DNA of 64,000 bases from Bacteroidota bacterium (GCA_025963725.1 JAOQAE010000002.1:1544411-1608410); one strand, 5' to 3'. Shown: positions 42,741 through 51,180, numbered from the stretch's first letter. Notes: generated from the letters alone by a model not told the origin. Program-made: numbers and translations.

Positions 42741-44242
42741 ATAATCCGCAATTGCATTCATTAAAGATCAAAGATCTTGGAATCGACTCCTACCGCGAAA
42801 ATATTATTTTCATAAAGGCAGACAGTCCGGTGTGCATTTCAGAAGGCTTTACCGCGCTTGCCAGGGTGATCGTTCACAGGAACAACAACAGGATCATTGC
42901 CACACTCAATGTAGTGAAATCGGACATTATCAACAACGGTGAAGCAGGCTTGTCAACAGAGGCCATGAAACGCCTGGAAGTAAAAGAGGGCGACATGATC
43001 CTCGTTTCCCATCTGCATCCTATTGAATCCCTGGGCAAGGTCAGGGCCAAGGTATATGGAAAAGAGCTGGATGAAGCTTCGTACCATGAGATCATTAAGG
43101 ATGTGGTTGCCGGTCATTACGCCAATATTGAAATAGCGGCATTTGTTTCCGCCTGCGCAGGAGATAACATGACCATGAATGAAATGATCTCGCTTACAAA
43201 AGCGATGATGGCAGTCGGGACAAAAATGCGCTGGGAAAAGGAAATGATCCTCGACAAGCATTGTGTGGGAGGGCTTCCGGGCAACCGCACTACTCCCATA
43301 GTAGTTGGCATAATAGCAGCCGCCGGGCTGACCATTCCAAAAACTTCCTCCAGGGCCATTACTTCTCCTGCGGGAACAGCAGATACAATGGAAACAATGG
43401 CCCCTGTGAATTTAAGCATAGAAAAAATTCAGGAAGTAGTCATTAAACAAGGAGGCTGCATCGCCTGGGGCGGAGCTGTAATGCTGAGCCCCGCAGATGA
43501 CCTGCTGATAGCAGTTGAAAAATCGCTCGACATTGACAGCACAGGCCAGATGGTGGCATCTGTATTGTCGAAAAAGGCAGCGGCAGGATCAACACATGTT
43601 GTAATTGACATCCCGGTAGGCCCCACGGCAAAGGTCCGGACCCATGAAGAGGCCCTCAAGCTCGGATATTATTTCAAAACGGTGAGCGAAGCGATCGGCA
43701 TTCATTCTGAAGTTATTATTACCGACGGCACCCAACCGGTAGGCAAAGGGATCGGGCCTTCACTGGAAGCGATGGATGTATTGGCCGTTCTCCAAAATAA
43801 AACGGATGCACCCCTCGATCTGAAGGAGCGCGCCATCACTCTCGCGGCAGCTTTACTCAGGCTGTCGGGACAATTTTCATTGGGAACCGAAGATACCGTA
43901 GCAAGGGCATTGCTGGAAAGCGGAAAAGCATACCGGAAATTCATGGACATTTGCGAAGCGCAGGGCGGCTTCCGGGAGCCGCGGTTCGCCCGGTTCCGCT
44001 TTGATGTACTGTCCGAAAAAAGCGGAACTGTAAAAGCTATCGACAGCAGGAAGCTGGCACGCGTTGCAAAGCTTGCAGGCGCACCCAAAGAACCATGCGC
44101 AGGCATGCTTTTTAATGCATCACTCGGAAAGAACATTAAAAAGGGTGATCTGCTTTTCAGCATTTATGCTGAATCAAACGGCGAAATGGAATATGCCAAA
44201 GAATATTTAAATAGTTTAAAAGACCTCATTCATATAAGCTGA
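42737..44242 (+). CDS. Archaeal-type AMP phosphorylase / thymidine-phosphorylase family
   Basis: 501 aa, the length of archaeal AMP phosphorylase (DeoA-long) rather than bacterial thymidine phosphorylase (~440). It has the extra N-terminal domain (~1-85) that archaeal enzymes use for assembly, then the phosphorylase core: DKHCVGGLPGNRTT (173-186) and KTSSRAITSPAGTADTMETM (202-221), the variant of the SGRG..GTLD signature found in AMP phosphorylases. Predicted reaction: NMP + phosphate to free base + ribose 1,5-bisphosphate (or nucleoside to ribose 1-phosphate). It shares one base with the PRPP synthetase start. Substrate choice is inferred. Confidence 0.88.
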   Translation: MNNPQLHSLKIKDLGIDSYRENIIFIKADSPVCISEGFTALARVIVHRNNNRIIATLNVVKSDIINNGEAGLSTEAMKRLEVKEGDMILVSHLHPIESLGKVRAKVYGKELDEASYHEIIKDVVAGHYANIEIAAFVSACAGDNMTMNEMISLTKAMMAVGTKMRWEKEMILDKHCVGGLPGNRTTPIVVGIIAAAGLTIPKTSSRAITSPAGTADTMETMAPVNLSIEKIQEVVIKQGGCIAWGGAVMLSPADDLLIAVEKSLDIDSTGQMVASVLSKKAAAGSTHVVIDIPVGPTAKVRTHEEALKLGYYFKTVSEAIGIHSEVIITDGTQPVGKGIGPSLEAMDVLAVLQNKTDAPLDLKERAITLAAALLRLSGQFSLGTEDTVARALLESGKAYRKFMDICEAQGGFREPRFARFRFDVLSEKSGTVKAIDSRKLARVAKLAGAPKEPCAGMLFNASLGKNIKKGDLLFSIYAESNGEMEYAKEYLNSLKDLIHIS

Positions 44243-45132
44243 TGAAACCAATTGTTTTTGCACTGCCGGGGAATGAGCTTCTTTCCCGGAAGATCATCGA
44301 GGGAACAAATGCAGAGCAAGCCGATTTTGTGCTGCGCTCATTTCCGGATGGTGAAACCTACCTGAGAGTACTGAGCAATATGGAAGGCAAAGAGGTGATC
44401 ATTGTTTGCACGCTTCATGAACCGGACAATAAATTGCTTCCGCTTCTTTTTCTCTGCAGGTTACTGAGAGAGCAAAAGGCCGGATCCATCTGCCTCGTTG
44501 CGCCCTATCTTTCATACATGCGGCAGGATATGAAGTTTAAATCCGGTGAAGCGGTAACATCGGATTATTTTGCAACGCTGCTCTCTTCACTTGCCGACCG
44601 CCTGATCACCATCGATCCGCATTTACACCGCAGGGTGTCCATGAAAGAGATCTATACGATCCCATGCGATGTTTTACATGCGGCGGAGCTGATCTCAGGA
44701 TGGATAAAGAAAAACATTCCGGATGCGCTGATAATAGGCCCTGACGCAGAAAGCGAGCAATGGGTGGCGCAGGTTGCAGCAAATGCAAATGCACCTTTTA
44801 TTATCCTGGAAAAAACAAGGTCGGGCGACAGCAATGTAAAAGTAACGGTTCCGCAGGTTAAAAACTACAGGAACCATACGCCTGTGCTTGTAGATGATAT
44901 TATTTCCACCGCAAGAACAATGATTGAAACAATCGGCCACCTTCAGCATGCCGGAATGCGGGCTCCTGTGTGCATTGGCGTACACGCAGTATTTGCGAAG
45001 AATGCTTACAAAGACCTGAAAAATTCAGGCCCCGCCAGGGTGATAACATGCAACACCATCAGCCATGAAACAAATGCGATCGATATCAGTGAAATGCTGA
45101 TCCGGCAGTTACAGAAGGCGATGGAAAAATAA
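44242..45132 (+). CDS. prs: Ribose-phosphate pyrophosphokinase, short archaeal-like form
   Basis: 296 aa, shorter than housekeeping bacterial Prs (~310). Motifs: SFPDGETYLRV (34-42), PYLSYMRQDMKF (88-99), DPHLHR (125-130) and the PRPP loop LVDDIISTART (216-226). Normally makes PRPP from ribose 5-phosphate and ATP. Position after an AMP-phosphorylase-type enzyme suggests recycling of ribose phosphates to PRPP and base salvage. The essential housekeeping Prs is probably encoded elsewhere, so this is a specialised copy (inference). Confidence 0.9.
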   Translation: MKPIVFALPGNELLSRKIIEGTNAEQADFVLRSFPDGETYLRVLSNMEGKEVIIVCTLHEPDNKLLPLLFLCRLLREQKAGSICLVAPYLSYMRQDMKFKSGEAVTSDYFATLLSSLADRLITIDPHLHRRVSMKEIYTIPCDVLHAAELISGWIKKNIPDALIIGPDAESEQWVAQVAANANAPFIILEKTRSGDSNVKVTVPQVKNYRNHTPVLVDDIISTARTMIETIGHLQHAGMRAPVCIGVHAVFAKNAYKDLKNSGPARVITCNTISHETNAIDISEMLIRQLQKAMEK

Positions 45133-45161
45133 TGTCCGGTTGAATATTAACACAAAGCAGC

Positions 45162-45704
45162 ATGACTAAAAAAGCAATAAAAACAATACAGGAACATTCC
45201 GAAACACGCATTTTGCTGGATTCTTATGATGATATTTTTTCCGATTTTGATCCCGGGGAATATGCAGAAAGGACTTTGTCCGATGATTTTATTATCCAGC
45301 TGAAAAAAATCGCAAGGAATAAAAACGGGGACAAGCCTTTGCTAAAGCTTCTTTTACCAGCCGGCAAACGGAATGAGCAGGAAGAAGAAATAATTGTAAA
45401 AAGGCTGCATTCCTATTTTAAAAATGTTCATAAGCAGCTGGAAACAGAAGCCCGCAAGGCAAAAAGAACCGGCTGGATCCTGACATTCATCGGGATCATC
45501 GTAATGGTAGTGGCAAGCTATATCTCGTTTATGAAGCCGCAAAAATATTATGTGCATATCCTGCTGGTGCTGTTCGAGCCGGGCGGCTGGTTCTTATTAT
45601 GGACCGGGCTCGATCATTTGGTGTACTCTTCAAAGGAAGCGAAAAAGGACCGCAGCTTTTACCAGCGAATGATCAGATCAGAGATTATTTTTCTTGCACA
45701 TTAG
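45162..45704 (+). CDS. Two-TM hypothetical protein ending the operon
   Basis: 180 aa. A charged cytosolic N-terminal domain (~1-100, HSETRILLDSYDDIFSDFD) leads to two TM helices (~103-123, ILTFIGIIVMVVASYIS; ~131-150, HILLVLFEPGGWFLLWTGL) joined by a short loop, then a C-terminal tail (AKKDRSFYQRMIRSEIIF). The EPGGWFLLW hairpin looks conserved in form. No domain recognised. It follows prs by 29 bp, so it is probably in the same transcript. It could tether or sense for the operon's enzymes. Confidence 0.65.
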   Translation: MTKKAIKTIQEHSETRILLDSYDDIFSDFDPGEYAERTLSDDFIIQLKKIARNKNGDKPLLKLLLPAGKRNEQEEEIIVKRLHSYFKNVHKQLETEARKAKRTGWILTFIGIIVMVVASYISFMKPQKYYVHILLVLFEPGGWFLLWTGLDHLVYSSKEAKKDRSFYQRMIRSEIIFLAH

Positions 45705-45734
45705 GTGAATTGTTCGTGTGCGGGGTGTTTTCCT

Positions 45735-45945
45735 AGCCGCAGATTCACAGATTTATGCATGCCGCTTGATAAGCTACGCGTAATTGGTACGCAGATCTCA
45801 ACAGATTTTTTATGATTAAATTATGATGGTCTTCGACGCTTATGATGGATTATGATTGACGTACTGGGTGTTTCTTAGCCGCAGATTCACAGATTAATTG
45901 CCTGAAAGCGTGCTGTCAGTTCGAGCGAAGTCGAGAACGTGGGAG
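45735..45945. repeat. Composite repeat region (no gene)
   Basis: The gap 45705-45951 contains CCGCAGATTCACAGATT (twice), GTACGCAGATCTCAACAGAT, TTATGATGGATTATGATTGA and TTCGAGCGAAGTCGAGAACG (45920-45939). The same order appears at 30310-30437. No ORF or promoter seen. Confidence 0.75.
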
Positions 45946-45951
45946 GCCTTC

Positions 45952-46566
45952 TTATTTCGGAATGAGCGCACGCGCAAGCCTCACCGCAACCCATGCCGCA
46001 ACCGGCGCCACAGCCACATCAATACTATAATGCACATGCTGCAGCATCAGCAGGATGCCCACAAGCAGCGCTGCACATGCGAATGTAATTTTAAGCGCAG
46101 GCTTCCTGAATGCGAATGCAAATAAAAAAAGAGTGGCCGTGTGGCCTGAGAAAAATAAGTCTTTCAGGTTCGCCCTTCCCGAATAAAAAGAAAAGCGGAG
46201 CAGCACATCTTCAAGCGGAAGGATGCCGGCAGGCGGCTCCAGCGGCAACAGGTAAAGCGTGCAGATCCTGAGCAGGGTAAGGATCGCATACGCAGCAAAC
46301 AGCTTTACAAGCACTGCCGGATCACGCAAGGCAATGAGCAGCCCGGCAATAGCAAATCCGTAAGTAAGAATAAAAGTGACGAGGGAAAGATCGCGGGCTG
46401 CAACTAAATTCAGCACCGGATCATTGAAATGATAACCGCTGCGTGCTTCGTTATAGGTAAGAAAATGCAGGAACGCGAACAGGATCAGCGCGAGTGATGC
46501 TATTGTAATAATAAATGCATTCGTGTTCTTCCGTTCCGAAAAATAAGAGCGCCACGAAGAGTTCAT
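45952..46566 (-). CDS. PAP2_C (sphingomyelin-synthase-related) membrane phosphatase/transferase
   Basis: 204 aa, about six TM helices. The PAP2 C-terminal-type motifs are present: DLFFSGHTATLFLF (catalytic His) and HVHYSIDVAVAP (second His and Asp), the HYSIDV form seen in sphingomyelin-synthase relatives rather than the classical phosphatidate-phosphatase set. In Bacteroidota such proteins could act on ceramide- or phosphatidyl-head groups; substrate unknown. Confidence 0.85.
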   Translation of the reverse strand: MNSSWRSYFSERKNTNAFIITIASLALILFAFLHFLTYNEARSGYHFNDPVLNLVAARDLSLVTFILTYGFAIAGLLIALRDPAVLVKLFAAYAILTLLRICTLYLLPLEPPAGILPLEDVLLRFSFYSGRANLKDLFFSGHTATLFLFAFAFRKPALKITFACAALLVGILLMLQHVHYSIDVAVAPVAAWVAVRLARALIPK

Positions 46567-46588
46567 ATTTTTAATTATCAGTTTATCA

Positions 46589-46626
46589 CTTCTCGATACT
46601 CTCCCTTCGGTCGAACTCGAAGTGAC
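46589..46626. repeat. TCGA-rich repeat (inverse copy of 23232-23269)
   Basis: CTTCTCGATACTCTCCCTTC...TCGAAGTGAC, nearly identical over its whole length to the reverse complement of the repeat at 23232-23269. It overlaps or abuts the end of the LytTR gene (stop at 46628). Confidence 0.8.
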
Positions 46627-46627
46627 A

Positions 46628-47350
46628 TCAGAGGCTCATCATATCTTTCAGCTTGGCAGCCTGCCTGCGCGAGATCTCCACCTGCTCGCCTCCGCGAAGC
46701 TTCACCATGAGCCCGCCGTTGAACCAGTTCTCAATGCTTTCTACCCATTTCAGGTTGATGATATGCTTCCTGCTGGCGCGAAAAAATGTACGGTTGTTCA
46801 GCCGCTCATCGAGGTTATTGAGCGAGCGCAGGATCAGCGGGCGGTTCTTTTCAAAATGCACACGCACATAATTCCCCTCGCTTTCAAACAAGCGGATATC
46901 CGACAATTTCACGAACCAGCATTTTTCGCCATCCTTCACAAACACCTGGTCGTTATCGTTCAGCGGCTGCGTTTGCTCTTTCTGCTCCTGCGGCGCCGAT
47001 GAATCCCTGTTCAATATTTTCTTTACCGTTTCCGCAAGGCGGTTGGGCTGCACCGGCTTTAACAAATAATCCAGCGCATTCACTTCAAAGGCGCGGATCG
47101 CATATTCGTCATACGCCGTTACAAACACAACCTCGGGCAACCCGCTGATCTCCTCCAGCAATTCAAAGCCGTTCTTGCCGGGCATCTGGATGTCGAGAAA
47201 AATAACATCCGGCTTGAGGTTCTTAATGCTTTCAATAGCGGCTTCCGCATTGTTTGCTTCGCCAACCACCTGGATCTCCGGGTAGGATGCCAGCAGGCTT
47301 TTCAGTTCCTGGCGGGCAAGGCGCTCATCGTCTATCAATAGTGCTTTCAT
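46628..47350 (-). CDS. LytTR-family response regulator
   Basis: 240 aa. Receiver domain with acidic pocket DDER (8-11) and phospho-acceptor D53 (VIFLDIQMPGKNG), the conserved Lys in LLKPVQP, and a C-terminal LytTR DNA-binding domain (~140-240; LFESEGNYVRVH, FFRASRKHIINL). The cognate kinase gene ends 11 bp upstream on the same strand. Likely regulates envelope or extracellular functions as in other Lyt systems. Confidence 0.95.
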   Translation of the reverse strand: MKALLIDDERLARQELKSLLASYPEIQVVGEANNAEAAIESIKNLKPDVIFLDIQMPGKNGFELLEEISGLPEVVFVTAYDEYAIRAFEVNALDYLLKPVQPNRLAETVKKILNRDSSAPQEQKEQTQPLNDNDQVFVKDGEKCWFVKLSDIRLFESEGNYVRVHFEKNRPLILRSLNNLDERLNNRTFFRASRKHIINLKWVESIENWFNGGLMVKLRGGEQVEISRRQAAKLKDMMSL

Positions 47351-47361
47351 GTGTATGTATT

Positions 47362-48402
47362 TTATTCGATCGTATTTTTCGGGATCACCAGCTCGGTGAG
47401 CACCGTTGTATCATTTTCATTGCTGATCTTCAGTGATGCCGCTTTTCCGTACAGCAGCTGCAGGCGCTGCAATGTATTTTTTATGCCGAAGCCGCTGTCG
47501 GTTTCCTTCGCTGCGCTGATCTGTCCGCTGTTCCTGATAAATATCGCGAGCTGTTCGTTCTGCACTTCCGTTCTTATTTCCAGCACCCCGCCCGCGGTAA
47601 GCTTCGAGATGCCGTGCTTGATGCCGTTTTCCACCAGCGTCTGGATCATCAACGGCGGCACCTGGAAAGCCTTGCTTTCGGGATGCAGCTGCACCGTTGA
47701 TTTCAGTCGCTCTTCATAGCGGATCGACTCGAGCGCAAGATAATCGTTCACGATCCGCATCTCCTCCTCGAAAGGGATCACCTTGTTCTTTCCCATCTGC
47801 AGCGTGTTGCGCAGGATGTTCGAGAGCTGCGTAATGGCATCCTTCGACTTTCCCGGATTTTCATCCACCAATGCGCGGATGCTGTTCATCGCGTTGAACA
47901 TAAAATGCGGGTTCAGCTGCGATTTCAGCTTGTTCAACTCGATCTCGTTGATGGATGCCGCCCACTTTAAATTCTCGATCTCCGCCTTCTTATAGTTTTC
48001 AAGGAAATGAAATGAGAAATAGAACAATGACCAGAAGAAGAATACAAAGGCAAGGTTCAGGATATTGCCCGCAATGGTCACAAAGTTCTCGTGCTTGGCC
48101 CCTGCAATATCAATGCTCAGCTCGATGCCGTACTGCGCATAATCCATGATGGTTGCAAACACCACGGTGGCAACGATCACGCGGGGTATGAGGTAAAGCA
48201 TCCGGAGCTTCAGCCAGCCGAGGTGCACGATCACATTCCTGTACACATGCGATACCGCGATCCCGAACAGCAGCATCAGGCACTGGCTGATGGCCACATT
48301 TGTATTGAATGCATTCTGCAGCTGAAAGAAGAGGCTGTTGAAGAGCACGTAAAATAACCAGCCGCTGACCTGGCAGATCCAATACAGATTTTTTTTGCTC
48401 AT
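47362..48402 (-). CDS. LytS-type sensor histidine kinase
   Basis: 346 aa with four or five TM helices (1-130), then the His_kinase (PF06580) region: LKSQLNPHFMFNAMNSIRAL with phospho-acceptor H166, IPFEEEMRIVNDYLALESIR and ATPase N-box PPLMIQTLVENGIKHGI, G-box DSGFGIKNTLQRL. No extracellular sensor domain besides the membrane part. It works with the LytTR regulator downstream, and the M61 peptidase gene ends 15 bp upstream (same strand). Confidence 0.95.
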   Translation of the reverse strand: MSKKNLYWICQVSGWLFYVLFNSLFFQLQNAFNTNVAISQCLMLLFGIAVSHVYRNVIVHLGWLKLRMLYLIPRVIVATVVFATIMDYAQYGIELSIDIAGAKHENFVTIAGNILNLAFVFFFWSLFYFSFHFLENYKKAEIENLKWAASINEIELNKLKSQLNPHFMFNAMNSIRALVDENPGKSKDAITQLSNILRNTLQMGKNKVIPFEEEMRIVNDYLALESIRYEERLKSTVQLHPESKAFQVPPLMIQTLVENGIKHGISKLTAGGVLEIRTEVQNEQLAIFIRNSGQISAAKETDSGFGIKNTLQRLQLLYGKAASLKISNENDTTVLTELVIPKNTIE

Positions 48403-48417
48403 TGCAAAAAGCGTTTG

Positions 48418-50265
48418 TTAATGTTTTCCGATCCAGGCCGCACGCACCTGCAGCTGCTTTGTTGTAGGATCCGGCAGCAGCGCAAGGTTCGATTTGCGTG
48501 AAGGAAGCACCGCGAACACCTTAGAGTGCAGCTTCACTTTCTTTGCTTTCCCCTTTTCTGTTTTTTTCCGCAGCACCACTACTTTCAGCACATCTCCCTC
48601 CTTCACGTTTGTCATATAATCGGAGATCAGCACCTGTGCATTTTCAAGCGTCAGCTTTTTTCCGTTGAACTTTACGATCTCATCGTATTCCTGGTAACCC
48701 ATCGCCTTTCCGAAATCATCCATTTTAGGGGTGTTTACAATGATCAGCCTGTTGGTTGCAGCATTCAGCCCGATGGAAATGCCGCCGAGGGTGATCTCTT
48801 TTTTTGTTGGCTGCGCGCCAAAGCCGATGCCGGCAAGCGCCAGTGTTTCCTCAATTGGCAGCGGCTCCGAGCCGGCCACGTGACGCTTCAAAAAATCGCC
48901 GATCTCGGGGTAGGTCAGCTTCACGATCTGCGCGAACAATTCCTCATCCCTGAATGAGCGCTCTTTTCCATACGTTTTGGAAAGGTCTTTCATTAATTCC
49001 TGCAGGCCGTATTTTCCATCCGACAATGACCTTAATTTCAAATCGAGGCATAAGCCGATGAGCGCGCCTTTCTGGTATACGTTATTATATTGATCGCGGT
49101 ATTTGGTAAGGCATTCCCTGCTCATTACCGTAAAAGGCAGTGAATCGTTGTAAGCGGCCGCCCCCGACATTTTATCCTCGATCACACGCAGGTACTCGTC
49201 AACGCTCATCTTTCCATACTTCACCTGCACAAGCCCGGCCGCATATTCGGTGGTGCCTTCGTACAGCCAGAGGTGCTCCGACATCTGCGGATTGCTGTAA
49301 TCGAAATTCCCGATCTGCTCCGCATGAATGCTCAGCGGCGTTACAATGTGAAAGAACTCATGCGCAGAAACATTGGTGATGGTTTGCGCAAGCTGCTCGC
49401 CTGTCATTTCCGGGAGAAAATACATCGATGAATAAGAATGCTCCAGCGCGCCGCTTGCTCCCGACCCGCTTTCCCCGCCGGTGAGGTAAATGAGATAAGC
49501 ATATTTTTTTATCGGCAGCGAACCGCCGAGGTATTCCTGCTGCGCAGCAAGGATCTCGCTGATCTTGCCGGCAATGAATTTAGAGGTGGTTACTTTATTC
49601 GGTGAGTACAGGGAAATGATGATCTGCGCGCCGCCAACATTCAGCACCGTTGTATCCGGCACATTGTACATCATCGGCGCATCCTGCAAACGGTAATAAT
49701 CGGGCACCGAATACGTATCGGTGTTTCCGTTATAGCTTACATCCGTGAGGCTGCAGCTGCCGTAAAAAGAGGCCGGATGAGTAATGCTGATCGTGTAAGG
49801 GTTACGGAGCATATCATCGAAATAGCCAAAGAGGCAATGCGTGTTCAGCATAAAATTCTTCCCTGCCTCGAAATTGCTGCCCCCCGGCTCAAACACAAAC
49901 TTTTCCTTGATATTGGTATCCCAGGTATCTTCCACCTTATACGTGATCTTCGCAAGCTTTTTAGCATCGGAGATCTTCCAGCTGTTCTTGTCGGTTTGCT
50001 CCACTTTCAGCTCTTTGCCTTCCGCATCAAGGGCTTTGAACTCCGACACAAAGCGCCCGAAATCATAGATCTCGTAAGTGCCGGGCACCATTTTAGGAAG
50101 ATGATACGTGATCTCGTTAACGCTGAGCTCCGGGCTTTGCAGCTCGATGAGCAGCTTGTCGTCGGTACAGTTCTCAAGGTTGACCGAAAAGCGGTAGTTA
50201 TTGCCTGCAAGGCTGCCGGCCGCCATTACAATGGAAAAGATGAAATATAAAAGGAAATGTTTCAT
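48418..50265 (-). CDS. M61-family metallopeptidase with PDZ domain
   Basis: 615 aa. Signal peptide (LLYFIFSIVMAAGSLAG), N-terminal beta domain, then the HExxH zinc site SAHEFFHIVTPL (~303-313) with downstream Glu in LWLYEGTTEYAAGL. C-terminal PDZ-like segment (~500-580; YDEIVKFNGKKLTLENA, EGDVLKVVVLRK). M61 glycyl-aminopeptidases are typical Bacteroidota exported enzymes. It leads the transcript continuing into the LytS/LytTR pair (15 bp and 11 bp gaps). Confidence 0.93.
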   Translation of the reverse strand: MKHFLLYFIFSIVMAAGSLAGNNYRFSVNLENCTDDKLLIELQSPELSVNEITYHLPKMVPGTYEIYDFGRFVSEFKALDAEGKELKVEQTDKNSWKISDAKKLAKITYKVEDTWDTNIKEKFVFEPGGSNFEAGKNFMLNTHCLFGYFDDMLRNPYTISITHPASFYGSCSLTDVSYNGNTDTYSVPDYYRLQDAPMMYNVPDTTVLNVGGAQIIISLYSPNKVTTSKFIAGKISEILAAQQEYLGGSLPIKKYAYLIYLTGGESGSGASGALEHSYSSMYFLPEMTGEQLAQTITNVSAHEFFHIVTPLSIHAEQIGNFDYSNPQMSEHLWLYEGTTEYAAGLVQVKYGKMSVDEYLRVIEDKMSGAAAYNDSLPFTVMSRECLTKYRDQYNNVYQKGALIGLCLDLKLRSLSDGKYGLQELMKDLSKTYGKERSFRDEELFAQIVKLTYPEIGDFLKRHVAGSEPLPIEETLALAGIGFGAQPTKKEITLGGISIGLNAATNRLIIVNTPKMDDFGKAMGYQEYDEIVKFNGKKLTLENAQVLISDYMTNVKEGDVLKVVVLRKKTEKGKAKKVKLHSKVFAVLPSRKSNLALLPDPTTKQLQVRAAWIGKH

Positions 50266-50457
50266 AAAGGAGATGATAAGCGAATGTAAAAATAAATAAG
50301 GGAATGGCTGCTACGGTACCATTCCCTTTTTGAAAAGAACCTTATGACACGTCTAACGGTGTTCCTAAGAATAATTTCATGACAAACTTACAACATGCAC
50401 ATACTGCTTATTCAAACAATTACATGAATGGTAAATTTTTACTGTTAGCGGAAAAAA

Positions 50458-50892
50458 TTATGCTTCCGTGACCGTGATCTTCTTGATCACATCTCCCTGG
50501 CGGATGGTATCGATCACCTCGAGGCCCTCTACCACTTTGCCAAAGCAGGTATGCTTGCGGTCGAGATGCGCTGTCTGCGCCCTGCTCATCACGATAAAGA
50601 ACTGGGATCCGCCCGTATCGCGGCCTGCATGCGCCATTGAAAGCACACCTTTATCGTGGAACTGGTTATCGCCGGTCAATTCGCATTTAATGGTGTAACC
50701 CGGCCCGCCGGCGCCTGTGCCCTTCGGACATCCACCCTGGAGTACAAATCCCGGGATCACACGGTGAAATGTAAGGCCGTCGTAAAAGCCTTTTTTAGCA
50801 AGGTCTGTAAAATTTTTCACTGTTCCGGGAGCATCCTTTTCGAAGAACTCCACTTTCATTGTTCCTTTTTCTGTAACGATTTCTGCTTTCAT
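50458..50892 (-). CDS. Cyclophilin-type peptidyl-prolyl isomerase
   Basis: 144 aa, a short cytosolic-type cyclophilin. Motifs: [46 protein letters not shown] and the [17 protein letters not shown] block with the aromatic pocket residues. No signal peptide. Catalyses proline isomerisation in protein folding. Stands alone next to a repeat-rich 500-bp gap. Confidence 0.95.
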   Translation of the reverse strand: MKAEIVTEKGTMKVEFFEKDAPGTVKNFTDLAKKGFYDGLTFHRVIPGFVLQGGCPKGTGAGGPGYTIKCELTGDNQFHDKGVLSMAHAGRDTGGSQFFIVMSRAQTAHLDRKHTCFGKVVEGLEVIDTIRQGDVIKKITVTEA

Positions 50893-50930
50893 GACGTATT
50901 TATTAATTGAATGACAAATATAAGTAACTA

Positions 50931-51180
50931 CTAAATACGAATTTGTACGAATTTACGAATTACGAATCTGGAAGCATTTACATGCAGTCATTGCGAGGCG
51001 GCACGACGAAGCAATCTTACCGCTACTAAATACGAATCTTGTACGAATTTTACGAATTACTAGTTTGAACTAATTTACAAAACAGTGCACTATCAATTCC
51101 CCTCTTGAGAGGGGTTAGGGGTGTGTTTTTCCACAAAGTTGTACGAATTTACGAATACGAATCTACGAAGCGTTTACGCG
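50931..51180. repeat. Repeat-rich intergenic region (no gene)
   Basis: The ~500-bp gap 50893-51390 holds three TACGAAT-rich units (50931-50969, 51026-51060, 51139-51164), one CATTGCGAGG...GAAGCAATC repeat (50988-51016), and one half-element CCCCTCTTGAGAGGGGTTAG (51099-51118) related to the 119-bp elements' ends. The last ~200 bp are AT-rich and probably carry the promoter of the next gene; no clean TAnnTTTG. Confidence 0.75.

Noticed and set aside
42737-45132. A complete archaeal AMP-RuBisCO pathway.
   Set aside because: No R15P isomerase and no RuBisCO large subunit occurs in the window, so only a partial pathway can be claimed.
50931-51164. Regular TACGAAT units as a possible CRISPR array.
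   Set aside because: Unit length, spacing and degeneracy do not fit CRISPR repeats with similar-size unique spacers, and no cas gene is near.
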